Assembly: GCA_039105265.1 (NCBI GenBank) | Contig: JAPFFF010000013.1 | Coordinates: 2,728,001 to 2,792,000, forward strand | DNA: 64,000 nucleotides | Direction of reading: 5' to 3' | Source of the DNA: Tritrichomonas musculus | Lineage: Eukaryota > Parabasalia > Tritrichomonadida > Tritrichomonadidae | Shown: piece after piece, positions 1 through 10,090 of the stretch | How positions within the stretch are numbered: position 1 is the first letter of the stretch | Layout of the letters: every line of letters begins with the position of its first letter | Program-made: the position numbers and the translations under genes | The notes under the pieces: model-generated | Seen by the model: the letters and a program-made list of their open reading frames with translations, nothing else | What the model was told of the DNA's origin: nothing | The model's database searches: none

Positions 1-3
1 TAG

Positions 4-24
4 TATCAAAACAAAGTTTTGATA
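4..24. repeat. Short perfect hairpin
   Basis: Nine-base arms (4-12 and 16-24) are perfect reverse complements around a 3-nt AAA loop. The rest of 1-242 is AT-rich leader with a poly-A run just before the first gene. No function can be assigned to the hairpin. Confidence 0.5.
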
Positions 25-242
25 TTTTGTTTTCTCCTCTCAAACATTTGTTAGGATTTTGAGAGAAAAATAAAATTTCATTCTCTGACACAAACCATAC
101 GTTGAACCAACCTATTTATTTCAAAGCAGAAATTGGAAACATTTGGGCAGAGATAAAATGACACATTTTTAAATATTTTTGGGCAGAGTTTTTTTGATCA
201 AACAAAAAAAAAAAAAAAATGCCAAAAAAATCATAAATACAA

Positions 243-1394
243 ATGATTCCAGAAGTGAATGCTGACATTAAAAATCATATTGAAAAAAAGGTAAGCTTTC
301 CGACTCAAATTTTGAACTATTTAGATGAAGAAAAAGATATCGAAGATGATTTTAAAAAATACTTTGATGATTTAAAAAATCAAACGAATGACCTTAAAAT
401 CAAAGAAATATTATGCTTTTTAAAACATATTATAAACAATCATCATCGAAGCCATGATTTCTTCTCAAGAATTGAAAAAATTATGATCTATTTTAAAGAT
501 GATATCAAAAACAATTTCACCGAACAACAAATCTTTGAATTTTTTATACAAAACAAAAGAATCATTCTTTTTCTAATCGAGAATGAATTCATTAAAGTTG
601 ATGATTCAAATATCGAATTTTTAAAACAGTCAGAAAACATCAATTATTTTCTTCCAGAAATCGAATCATTCTATTTAGAACAACCAATAAAATATGATGG
701 TCAAAATCAAGAAAGATATGAAAAATTTCAAACAAAAAGAAAAATTGGTGAAAATGACAACATTATTGCAGAAATGATTCGAAATGATTCCGTTGAACAA
801 TTTATAATTTATATTAGCAAAACAAATTATCCACTTGATAGTAAAATTCAAGAATCAGCTTATGAAACCAATTTATTACTAACAAAAAAAGTTCCAACAT
901 TAATTGAATATGCTGCTTTTTTTGGATCAATTCAAATTATTGAATTTCTAAAAAATAACAAAGTTGATTTAACGCCATCATTATGGACTTATGCAATCCA
1001 TTCAAAAAATGCTGACTTGATTCATCTTCTTGAAAATAACAATGTTAAACCAGAAAATTCTGATTTTGATAAATGTATCATTGAATCAATTAAATGTCAT
1101 CATAATGATATCGCAAATTACTTGCTAAATAATAAAGGAGGAGAAAAAGGTTACCTTGAGTATTGTTTACAATTTTACAATTTTGAATTAATTCCAAATG
1201 ATTCTGTTAATTATAAAAAGTATGAGCGTGATATTGAACAAATTTATCGCTGCATTGAATTTAATCCAGAATTTGTTGATTTACTTTTTAAAAGTTCTTA
1301 TTTAGATATAAATATGAGAATTGTTTTTAAATTATATTTTAATACATTTTTTGTTTTAATAAACCCGTATATAGGGGCCGAGCAAACTTGTTAA
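243..1394 (+). CDS. DUF3447/ankyrin protein, first coding part
   Basis: The 383-residue reading frame belongs to the trichomonad DUF3447/ankyrin family. Its N-terminal half is helical and Lys/Glu/Asn-rich. From about residue 215 it has the hallmarks of the family: a YAAFFGSIQIIEFL helix pair, then LWTYAIHSKNADLIHLL and CHHNDIANYLL. The frame drifts into non-coding sequence after LDINMRI at about 1323, so the true exon or gene break lies there rather than at the 1394 stop. The protein resembles the one on the minus strand at 28.5-29.7 kb, which shares the same block order. It is probably an intracellular protein-binding scaffold; no enzymatic motif is seen. The ATG at 243 follows an A-rich leader with no upstream in-frame start. 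Confidence 0.8.
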   Translation: MIPEVNADIKNHIEKKVSFPTQILNYLDEEKDIEDDFKKYFDDLKNQTNDLKIKEILCFLKHIINNHHRSHDFFSRIEKIMIYFKDDIKNNFTEQQIFEFFIQNKRIILFLIENEFIKVDDSNIEFLKQSENINYFLPEIESFYLEQPIKYDGQNQERYEKFQTKRKIGENDNIIAEMIRNDSVEQFIIYISKTNYPLDSKIQESAYETNLLLTKKVPTLIEYAAFFGSIQIIEFLKNNKVDLTPSLWTYAIHSKNADLIHLLENNNVKPENSDFDKCIIESIKCHHNDIANYLLNNKGGEKGYLEYCLQFYNFELIPNDSVNYKKYERDIEQIYRCIEFNPEFVDLLFKSSYLDINMRIVFKLYFNTFFVLINPYIGAEQTC

Positions 1395-2365
1395 CATTAG
1401 CAATCGAAAAAGAAAATATTGAAATATTGAAATTTTTATTATCATATCCAAATATTCAAACCAAATATGAAAAAATTTAAATTCAATTTGTTAAATATTT
1501 TCACTACAATATTTAATGAATGATTCCAACGAAGTTTAAATATTTATGAGGTATGAAATTTATTTTTTTGTTTTTCTCATGAGAAAACATATTTATCAAT
1601 GGCAATTAAGAAAAAAAACGTTGATATGATTAAAATTTTTCTATCAGATTCCAGAATTGATCCGAATGAGATATTTATTTAGACCAATTTTTTAATTCTA
1701 GAATTTATCTCATAAATTTTTACAAGACTGTATTATTTGATGCTATTGAAAAAAATGAAACTGAAATTGTTCAAGCTTTACTAACAAGTCCCAGGATTGA
1801 TGTTAATCTCAAAATGATTTTAAAATATTTTATTAAATACAATTAATACATATTTTTTTTTTAACATAATTCAATTTTTGACTTTTCATTCAGTTCAATG
1901 ATTAGTTTTATGAGAAAATTTCAAAATAAAAATATTGATGAAATTTTTTAATGCCTTTCAATGAAATTTATTTTATTTTTCATAAGTCTGCTTTATCAAT
2001 GGCAATTGAAAAAGAAAATATCGATATCCTTCGTCTTTTATTATCAAATTCAAGTATTGATCCAAATGCTGAGATCATTCTAAATCATTTGCTTTATTTT
2101 ATACCATTCAAAAATACTTTTATATTTATGCTATTAAACGACTATTCTTTGAATAAAATTCAAAATTCAACTGATTTGATGTAATTTATAATTTGATAAT
2201 TGTACAACATTAAATTACTCCATTTTTATGGTATTCATGCTTAATTTTTTTTATACAATTAGACCGAAAGGTACTGCTTTGCATTTAGCAATCTATAAAG
2301 GAAATAAAGATATTATTCGCATTTTTTTAGAGAACCAAAAAACCAATCTTATTCCAATTGAATAA
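1387..2365 (+). pseudogene. Five separated ankyrin modules (decayed or multi-exon tail)
   Basis: Five ankyrin-like units follow the gene above, in changing frames: about 1396-1470 (LLTLAIEKENIEILKFLL), 1583-1675 (YLSMAIKKKNVDMIKIFL), 1723-1815 (LFDAIEKNETEIVQALL), 1987-2080 (ALSMAIEKENIDILRLLL) and 2270-2365 (ALHLAIYKGNKDIIRIFL, ending in TAA). Each unit stops after a D-x-N type turn, and 50-150 nt of AT-rich sequence separates it from the next. The regular break position suggests one exon per repeat. Clean GT-AG pairs in the right phase were found only in part (for example GTATGA at about 1549), so decay is equally possible. Together with the upstream frame this would make one ankyrin protein. 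Confidence 0.6.
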
Positions 2366-2599
2366 ATATATAATTTGGTTGACTTAATAAAACACTTTTT
2401 AACTTTATTTCTACATGTATTCCTTTTTTTTTTTTTTTAACTATTTTTCAGAAGAAGTAAACAAGGACTTCTTCGATAATTTTTCTTTATTTTATAGTTT
2501 TAAAATTTTTATAGGCATATAAAATAAAAGTTTATTAACTATTAAGATATCACTTCTTATATTTGTATAAATAATTCTGATATATTTTGGTCAAGAAAT

Positions 2600-2890
2600 A
2601 TGACAATTGTTGAATCATCTAATGCTGTTGTTGAATCATTATCAAAAATGATAGATGAATCATCAAGTTTGATAGCCGAATCATCAGCAAATGTTGTTGA
2701 TCAATCTTCATCAAATGCAGGTGATGCACCATCACCAATTGACATTGAAGCAAAATCTCTGAAGTTCAATCTGAGCCCAAATGCAAAGTTTAAGAAGATG
2801 GATCAGTCACCTATCTTTCTGACTGCAAATACTCCCTCAACAGCAACCAAAACAAATTTTGTTTATATGTTTTATCATCGAATTTCATAG
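2600..2890 (+). CDS. Small Ser-rich hypothetical protein
   Basis: This 96-residue frame is rich in Ser, Ala, Val and Asp up to residue 55 (repeated ESS/QSS motifs). A short segment, LSPNAKFKKM, follows, vaguely like a PAM2 (poly-A-binding-protein interaction) motif but with the Phe one position early. Base composition is more balanced than the flanks to about 2850; the last ten residues look like read-out into non-coding sequence. It may be the 5' end of a longer, now truncated gene. I do not recognise the family. Confidence 0.4.
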   Translation: MTIVESSNAVVESLSKMIDESSSLIAESSANVVDQSSSNAGDAPSPIDIEAKSLKFNLSPNAKFKKMDQSPIFLTANTPSTATKTNFVYMFYHRIS

Positions 2891-3198
2891 GAAGAAAATA
2901 ACAGTGGTGCATTGTAACAACACTTCAATGATTGTATTGCTAAATCTGGTGGAAGTTGAGCAATGCACAATAAATAGTGAAAATAATAAACATTCAATGA
3001 TTTTTTATTTCTTTGTTGCATTACAGAATATGGAGGTGATATTTACCATCATTAAATGTTGCATTACACTACAAGAGAAAATGTATATTGAAAAAATATC
3101 ATTTTAATAATGAATATATTTTTATCATGATTCTTTTGTTTGGAATTTTCATACCAAATGAAAGATTCTTATTTCTAAAATCTAAAAAAGAAAAATAA

Positions 3199-3229
<31 letters not shown>

Positions 3230-3262
3230 CATTTTCAAAAAGTTTATAATTCAAATCAATTT

Positions 3263-3271
3263 TCACTTTTT
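3263..3271 (+). promoter_or_regulatory. Initiator-like motif TCACTTTTT
   Basis: TCACTTTTT starts 26 nt before the ATG at 3289. It fits the T. vaginalis initiator consensus TCA+1Y(T/A), which would place the transcription start at 3265 and leave a 24-nt 5' leader. Inferred from consensus and position only. Confidence 0.5.
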
Positions 3272-3288
3272 GAATTAAAAAATATAAA

Positions 3289-5874
3289 ATGCTAAAAGTT
3301 GGTGGATTAAATGAATTTAATCAACTTTGTGCCCATTCAAATTCTGAAATTAATTCTCGTAATACAGTAAATGCACCATTTTATTCATCTTTTAATGTTT
3401 ATTCAGTGAACTCATTTTCAGTATATAAAAATCATGCCGTTTGGATCACGAAAGATGGAATTGCTCATGCCATAGGTGATAATACAGATTGTCAAATAAG
3501 CCCACTTCTTCCCAAATGTGGGTTTAAAGAAGATATGGAATTATCAATGACTTATGACAAAACCAGTCTCAATTTCATTAGTGCAGTTTGTGGCTCCTGT
3601 TACACACTTTACATGCTTCTAAACCCAAAGACGAATCAAATAATGCTTGCTTATTCATATTCCAAAAAGACGATAGACTCGCCACTTTTTCTGAGAATCA
3701 ATTTTCGGAAGCCCATTGGTCTATTTGGAGGTGATGTAAACTCGGCAGCAATTGATTCCCGAGGAGCGGTTATTTTCGTAAACATCTCAATTTTTGAGAG
3801 CCCAACCGCCACCCCACAAATTTGTGTTCTTCCGAACAATGACAAAGCTGTTTCTGTTGCCTGTTGTAACAAATTCATTGTCGTCCTATCAAAAAGCGGA
3901 CGTGTTTATTTTTCCACAATTTCAATTATTAAAAATGATTCACTTTCATTCAGTGAAATCACAGGATTTGAAGGCCAAGTTGTTGACATATCTGGAACAA
4001 GGGAACATTGCTTGGCGGTTACTTCTAACGGCCGAGTTTACGGTTATGGATTCAATAATTGTGGCCAACTTGGAATGCCTCAATCAACGAGCAAACTTGA
4101 TAGATTTCAACAGATTGCATCATTGCGTATGTACAACATCAAGGCTGCCTATGCTGGCTATGTTCATTCACTTTTTCAGACGGATGACGGCATGATTCTT
4201 GCATGCGGGAAAACCAATTACGCGTCACTTTTAATTGCAAAAAGTTCTTTATCAGATTTGATTTCAACGCCAACAAAAACGGTCATTGAAAAAGGTGCGT
4301 CATATGCAAATGCTGGCATGTTTCTTTCAGCGGTTTTTGTCGGTTGTCAGGCACCAAATAACGCACCAAACAAGAAGGTTTCCGACAACTTTACTTTGTT
4401 AACGCCAAGCTCCAGTTCAACCAGCGTGTTCTCTAAGACAACATGCTCCATAACCAGTTTAAAGAAGACACCGTCATTCACTCCAGACAAGCTTCATGTA
4501 ACTGAAAAACAGGACGTTAAAAGTGACGATGAAAAGGAATCTCACCAGAAAGAGAAGGATTACTTGAGCCAAATTGACAAGCTTAATCGCCAGATCCTGG
4601 CAAAAGAAGCACAAATCAAAGACCTTCAAAAATCATCAGACGACAAAGTTGCAGAGCTTAATAGACAGATCCAAAATCAATCAAACAGAACAAAAGATCT
4701 GCAGAAGTCATCTTCTGAAAGAATTGCAGAGCTCGACAATCAAGTTCAAATTAAAACAAATCAAATCAAAGACTTACAAAAGTCATTAAATGACAAAGAT
4801 GCAGAGCTTAATAAGCAAATCAAGCTAAAGACAAGTCGAATTGAAGAACTTGAAGACTGCAACAATAAGCAAAAGAAGACAATTCAAGAATTGGAAGAAA
4901 AGATGAAATCGAAAAATCAATCTTCGTCAGTTTCTAAAGAAACAAAAAGTGACAATTATTTCATTGGCGAAGATGACGAGAAGTACCAAATAGTTCTCGA
5001 AGAGATAGGGAAAGGATCGACCTCTATTTCTTTCAAAATCATTGACACAAGATGGAATCAAGTGATATGTAAGAAAGTCATTTATCTGGACAAGAACGAA
5101 GTCTCTTTTAAAGAGATGCAGAATGCGATGAAAGAGTTTGAAATCTTGTATGTAATGAAGCATCCGTGCATCTGTCAAGCTATTGGAATCAACACGTCTG
5201 AAATGATCAAGAATGAAGAAAACAACGAAGAAATGACAACTGTTGCTTTGTTTCTTGAATTCATTGATTACAAATTGAAAGACTTGATGACAAAGAAGTA
5301 TTTGAATAACACATTGAAAGCACGAATTGTATTAGAAATTGCACACGCAATGAATTACTTGCACAAGCTGGGCCACATTCATCGTGATTTAAATATTGAT
5401 AACATCATGCTGAACGCTGTTTTTCAGGTCAAAATAATCGATTTCGGCCTTGCAAAAATTAATGAATGCTTGTTCGATATGGAAACGTTGAATACAATTT
5501 CAATGACAAAGGGAGTCGGTGCTTACGAATTCATGTCGCCTGAAATGGTCAGAGAAGAAGATTACGATAATAAAACAGACGTTTACTCATTCGGAATCAT
5601 TCTTTATTTCTTGTTTGTCGGAAATCTGCCAAAACAAAGCATGGCTGAAAAGGCAAGATCAGCACCAATTAAAATGCCATCTCCTTCAGATTCCATCTCT
5701 AAATTCTGCATCGATTTGATATCAGAATGCTTGTCGAATAATCCTGAAGATCGTCCGTCTTTTGAAATGATCATTGAGAAATTGAAAAACAATTCTTACA
5801 ATCTTGCTTCAAAAGTAGATAACGAAATTGTTTCTAGTAGACACAAAGAACTTGATGAATTAATATCTACTTGA
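3289..5874 (+). CDS. RCC1-repeat / coiled-coil / protein kinase fusion
   Basis: The 861-residue protein has three parts. Residues about 1-370 are RCC1-like repeats; the clearest blade is HCLAVTSNGRVYGYG...GQLG near 240-262. Residues about 410-540 form a heptad-rich coiled coil (repeated IKDLQKS and AELN). Residues about 564-838 are a Ser/Thr kinase with a glycine loop [12 protein letters not shown]-binding lysine in [14 protein letters not shown] (about 698), DFG (about 718), MSPEM in place of APE, DVYSFG, and a terminal RPSF arginine. All catalytic residues are present, so activity is expected. The order RCC1-then-kinase is the reverse of NEK8/NEK9. The coding part from 4903 and the 3' flank recur at 16889-18283 in the Hsp70 fusion. 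An initiator-like motif lies 24 nt upstream, and TGA is followed by ATAAA. Confidence 0.88.
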   Translation: MLKVGGLNEFNQLCAHSNSEINSRNTVNAPFYSSFNVYSVNSFSVYKNHAVWITKDGIAHAIGDNTDCQISPLLPKCGFKEDMELSMTYDKTSLNFISAVCGSCYTLYMLLNPKTNQIMLAYSYSKKTIDSPLFLRINFRKPIGLFGGDVNSAAIDSRGAVIFVNISIFESPTATPQICVLPNNDKAVSVACCNKFIVVLSKSGRVYFSTISIIKNDSLSFSEITGFEGQVVDISGTREHCLAVTSNGRVYGYGFNNCGQLGMPQSTSKLDRFQQIASLRMYNIKAAYAGYVHSLFQTDDGMILACGKTNYASLLIAKSSLSDLISTPTKTVIEKGASYANAGMFLSAVFVGCQAPNNAPNKKVSDNFTLLTPSSSSTSVFSKTTCSITSLKKTPSFTPDKLHVTEKQDVKSDDEKESHQKEKDYLSQIDKLNRQILAKEAQIKDLQKSSDDKVAELNRQIQNQSNRTKDLQKSSSERIAELDNQVQIKTNQIKDLQKSLNDKDAELNKQIKLKTSRIEELEDCNNKQKKTIQELEEKMKSKNQSSSVSKETKSDNYFIGEDDEKYQIVLEEIGKGSTSISFKIIDTRWNQVICKKVIYLDKNEVSFKEMQNAMKEFEILYVMKHPCICQAIGINTSEMIKNEENNEEMTTVALFLEFIDYKLKDLMTKKYLNNTLKARIVLEIAHAMNYLHKLGHIHRDLNIDNIMLNAVFQVKIIDFGLAKINECLFDMETLNTISMTKGVGAYEFMSPEMVREEDYDNKTDVYSFGIILYFLFVGNLPKQSMAEKARSAPIKMPSPSDSISKFCIDLISECLSNNPEDRPSFEMIIEKLKNNSYNLASKVDNEIVSSRHKELDELIST

Positions 5875-6320
5875 ATAAAAAGAAAAAACTTACTGATACT
5901 TCTTGCTTTTTGATACTTAAACCAGTCTTCTTAATCAACAATTTTTCTTTCTTTCTTTCTTTTTTTTTTTTTTTTTTATTTAATTTTTATTATATGATTT
6001 CAATTAAAATAGAAGTATTTTTATTGAATGAAAGAAGTAAACATTAAAAGTGGAAACTAATATGATTATTATTAATGAAATTAATAATAAAGATTATTCT
6101 TTATTATGATACTACATTTATTTTTAAAATTAAGATTAAATATTTTTAATTCCAAATCATAAAAAGAAATTCTTTAAACTTTTAAAACAATAATCGAAAT
6201 ATCATAAATCAAAAAATAAAATTCTTTCAAATTAATGATTTAAGTTAACTTACATTTCAAAATATAAGAATCCAAATTTGATCCTTATGAATATGAAATT
6301 GAAATAGAATTGTAGTAAAT
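4903..6320 (+). repeat. Duplicated kinase module plus 3' flank, copy A
   Basis: This segment matches 16889-18283. The coding part (4903-5874 against 16889-17860) aligns without gaps; I count four amino-acid changes in 323 residues. The non-coding part extends about 430 nt past the stop with more substitutions and homopolymer indels, and ends at GAATTGTAGTAAA. At the 5' edge both copies share AATTCAAGAA, a possible microhomology at the fusion junction. Confidence 0.92.
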
Positions 6321-6325
6321 TTTTT

Positions 6326-6661
6326 TTGATGTGTAAGAAGAACGATCTGATTCTTAATGATCATCGTCCTCATTGCTCAGTTGATCAGCCATCTCTGCTT
6401 TACAATTTCAGTCATATTTTCTCTTCACCTGAAGGTTTTGCTTCTTGCTGTTATAGCTACATGTGGGGAAAGGAACTAGAGGCAGATGCTTTCACAAGGT
6501 TCATAAACGAAGGAATAATTAATGAAAAAGTTGGAATTGAATTTCGTGATAAAATTTTGGCAATGGGAAATTCAATTCTGTCGTCTAAATTATTCAAAAA
6601 TTTCATGGGAAGAGATCCAGAACCAAAAGCTTTGCTTATTAGAGAAGGAATTAAAGGATAA
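6326..6661 (+). pseudogene. M3 peptidase C-terminal remnant
   Basis: The frame encodes the C-terminal end of an M3-family metallopeptidase (oligopeptidase A/thimet type): NFSHIFSSPEGFASCCYSYMW, then ADAF, FRDKIL, a LF-x-x-F-x-G-R-x-P segment and a final REG. The HExxH zinc site and everything upstream are missing. The fragment begins within a few bases of the end of the duplicated kinase flank (about 6320), so a deletion probably joined the two. Its 3' flank (AATTAATAAAATAATTGATT, about 6700) also follows the M3 remnant at 20.64 kb, showing a common ancestor. It cannot be catalytic. Confidence 0.8.
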
Positions 6662-7925
6662 ATCGTATATGTTAAAATTTTATATCTTTAAAGTTGAAAA
6701 TTAATAAAATAATTGATTGATTGATTGAAAATTTTTATTGAAAAAGTTATAGAAATTAAAAAACAAGGAATTTATGGATAATACTGAGATTTTCCAGCAA
6801 TTCAAGCATACCAATCAACTGATACAATTCCTAAAAAAAAATAAGATTGAATTCAATCTTCTGTAACTAAAATCGAAGATGAGAAGTGTTTTGTTAGCTG
6901 AAAATTCTTTATAGAAAATAAAAATGAAAATTCACAACAATGAATCTTTTTTCTCATCAAATATATTATCAAAAATGACTGAATAAAATACTGAAAATAA
7001 GTAAATAAAATTATTTTATTAAGATTTGATCAGATTGTTTATCTAATTTTTTTTAAGTGATACACATCAATGAAAAATATCTTTATCAATCTCAATTACT
7101 TAAGGATGTGTTTGTACTAATGATTTGCAATTATTGAAAAAGGTAACAAATACATCACTTAATAAAAAGACTAAAAGATATAAAACCCCCACCAAAACCG
7201 TTTACAATTTTTATCGGGAGAATAAAAGTTTTTATTTATATGGAATCCCATCATTTTATTGATATTTTTCATTAATAAACTTATAATAAATATTTACAAA
7301 GCTTCTATATTTATATAAAGTTTTATTCTAATCGAAAATATTTATGGAATATTAGCGATATAAATGATACACGATTTATTTTTTTTTTCTGATAAAGCAT
7401 AATTAAATTGTTAGATAAATAAGACCCATAATTTTTTACAAGGTCAACTTAAATATGTATGAAGTTACGTGATGATGATTTTTTTTATTTCTATTTTTTA
7501 ATCAATGTGTGTATTATTTTCTCATCTAAATAAGATTTATACCCAACTATAAATTAGATGGGTTTTTTTTTTTACAAAATGAAGCTTTTATTGTTGCATA
7601 TTTACATAAATAGATAATTCATAGATTTTGAACCATTTTTTTTCAAATAAACTAATAATCTTTGTAAAGAAATTATTTTTTGCCATTTTTTATAAATAAA
7701 TAATGAAAAAAAAAAATCAAATACCAAAAATATAGTTTTTAAATAACGTATTTTTATACGTTACATGTTTTTTATTTTCACTTAAATTTCGATTAAATAT
7801 AATAATTGATATATTAATAATATCATAATAAATCATAATATATATTATAAACCATATATTGATAATAATAATAAACATATAAAATATAAATACTAAGATA
7901 TTAATCTTTTAAAAATAATTAATTT

Positions 7926-8009
7926 TAACGTATTTATATAGAATATTGAGACCTCGCGTGGTCAAAAACGTGTTTTTTTGAATATAAAAACGTATTTTTG
8001 CTCGTTATT
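7926..8009 (+). repeat. 84-bp direct repeat, copy 1
   Basis: It begins TAACGTATTTATATAG, contains GAGACCTCGCGTGGTC and ends near CTCGTTATT. It matches 8202-8285 with only about three differences. The GACCTCGCGTGGTC core is nearly palindromic and stands out in an otherwise A/T background. Confidence 0.85.
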
Positions 8010-8201
8010 TTCTAAGGTAACGTATTTTAAAATAACGATTTTTTTAAAATTATATATTTTAGAGACACTTCAATTATTTTTTTTGAAGCAGATTAAAACT
8101 AATAAATATTATAATAATCTTATATAAAGTCATATATAAATAAATATTATTATATTATTCACTAAATATTAGGATATTCCTTTTTCAAAAATGTCAAATA
8201 A

Positions 8202-8285
8202 TAACGTATTTACATAGAATATTGAGACCTCGCGTGGTCAAAAACGTGTTTTTTTGAATATAAAAACGTATTTTTGTACGTTATT
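8202..8285 (+). repeat. 84-bp direct repeat, copy 2
   Basis: Second copy of the unit at 7926-8009, about 276 bp downstream of it in the same orientation. Related shorter words (TAACGTATTTT) occur at about 7744 and 8018, suggesting a degenerating repeat family. Confidence 0.85.
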
Positions 8286-8959
8286 ATAAATAAAAAAAAA
8301 CGAATTTCTGTAACAATAAATCATCAATTTTATCATAAAAAAATAACTATTATTATTATAAAATTAAAAAATATTCATTCATGATTTTTTTAATAAGTAT
8401 ATAACGCATAAAAACCTCATGGCCATAAGCTTATATCGTATTAATATTAATAATAATAATTTTTTTTCGTTTTTCTTTCATTAGAAAGAAAATAATGATA
8501 TGGAGCACATATATAAATCAATCATGCAGGAGAGAACATTGATTTTTATGTTATGTAAAAAATAATAATATTTATCTTTTTATTCGAATAAAAAGATGGT
8601 CCTAAATTATATTTTATTCCACATTGGAATATATTTCCAAATTTATTATTAAAATTTATTTTTTTCATAAAAACAAAAATGCAGGGGGTTTTTATAAAAT
8701 TCAGAATTTTCAATTAAACTTTTTGATAAATATATGATCGTATTTTAATCTCAAATATTTTTAATAAAAGAATGTATTTTTTGATTTTAATATTAAAATA
8801 AACGTCAATACGTTCTCTTATTTATTTTTAAATATTTTAAAATCACAAATACCAATTATAAAAAAAGATAAATCTGTTTGAGACCTCGAGATCTCGGTAA
8901 TTGATATAAAGCTTACAATTATTTTTATATCACATTTCATATCTGATATCGAGATTTTG

Positions 8960-9290
8960 AAACTGATAATAGATTACCTGCACGATTTATGTATATGATA
9001 AAGTTGCATATTTGAACGAAAATAATCAACTGATGATTGAAGTACTTATCTTGATACAACACGGAATGCGCCAAATAAATTAAAATGTTTTTCAACAGAT
9101 TATCTTGGTAACAAAAACCTAAATGTGATATGGTTGATTGTCCAAATATTTCAATAGCACCATTTAAGCTTAAATAATTAATCAATGCTGATTTACCTGC
9201 ACCACAAGGATCAATTGATACAATAACTTCACTTTTTTAATATCAAATGAAGCTCCATTTAATGCAACATAGTTTCTTGCATTAAATGAA
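8960..9290 (-). pseudogene. ABC transporter nucleotide-binding domain relic
   Basis: On the minus strand, from about 9285 downwards, the sequence reads NYVALNGASFDIKK, then after a one-base frame change EVIVSIDPCGAGKSALINYL, and then HLGFCYQDNLL. These correspond to the A-loop/beta-strand lead-in, a Walker A (GxxGxGKS/T, here with its first Gly changed to Asp) and a Q-loop (normally CPQ) of an ABCA-type ATPase. The signature and Walker B motifs and all membrane segments are absent. The frameshift, the D at the first P-loop glycine and the lack of a continuing frame mark a dead fragment. Confidence 0.72.
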
Positions 9291-9574
9291 AATTAAGCCA
9301 ATATTTTGGGCATGTGATAAATATTATCATCAATTACCAAAATAAGTTCTGAGCATATTTGGTAGGAGAACTTTACTTTCTGGAAGAGATTTCTTTCCAA
9401 TGTTAACAAACTAATGGCAAAAAAAATTTCATTTCATTTGTCATAGTAAAAAATAAAACACAAATATCTATATTAAAAATTGATGAGGAATGGTTTGCTA
9501 ATACACCACTTTTTCTGAGAGGAACTTTTTGAGAAGAGAGGCATTGAAAATGAGATAATTCAAAATAAAGCCGC

Positions 9575-9970
9575 CTTATTATATAGCAAAAAAAGTAGAG
9601 CAAAGATGACGAGGTACAGATGGTGAGATACGGAAGATGACGAGATACAGATGACGAGATACAGATGGCGAGATACAGATGGCGAGATACAGATGGAGAG
9701 ATACAGATGGAGAGATACAGAAGATGACAAGTCAAAGGTGACTATTCGAAGATTAAAAATCAAATATGACTAGTCAAAGAAGACTAGATACGAAAGATTA
9801 CAAGTCAAATTAGTCATATTTGATTTCTAATCTTTGACTTTGTCATCTTTCGTATCTCGTCTTCTTTGACTAGTCAACTTTGACTTGCCATCTTCCGTAT
9901 CTCGTCATCTTCCGTATCTCTCCATCTGTACCTCGTCATCTTTGCTCTACTATTTTTGCTATATGATAAG
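9575..9970. repeat. Imperfect 400-bp foldback with internal minisatellite
   Basis: The left arm runs TATATAGCAAAAA..GTAGAGCAAAGATGACGAGGTACAG (about 9580-9630). The right arm carries its reverse complement (about 9915-9963), and similarity continues inwards to a centre near 9800. The left arm holds several tandem GAGATACAGATGG-type units that are fewer on the right. Short Ser/Ile/Cys-rich frames across it are products of the repeat and not genes. A 70-codon minus-strand frame (9874-10086) that starts outside the right arm and runs into it may be the tail of an older gene overrun by the repeat. Confidence 0.75.
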
Positions 9971-10090
9971 AGGGCTTTGTTTTGATCATATCTCTTTATC
10001 TCATCTAATACTTGCTTAGCTATAGTCTCTCTTTGCTCTTCCATATTATTCTTTAACTTATATAAAAAAGGGAATTTTCCTCTCAATTTT

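Larger units (their letters stand above)
6662..8925. other. Gene-free AT-rich region
   Basis: I find no credible coding sequence over about 2.2 kb, only long A/T runs and families of ACGTATTTTT-type words. The first 100 nt are the old 3' flank of the M3 remnant. Two long direct repeats inside it are listed separately. At 8888-8897 there is a 10-bp palindrome CGAGATCTCG. Confidence 0.6.

Noticed and set aside
3289-5874. Calling the RCC1-kinase a NEK8/NEK9 orthologue
   Set aside because: The domain order is reversed, and the kinase resembles trichomonad-specific kinases more than NEKs.
9403-9763. Ser/Ile/Cys-rich frames of 67-110 codons
   Set aside because: They are translations of the GAGATACAGATGG minisatellite in two frames, with no independent support.
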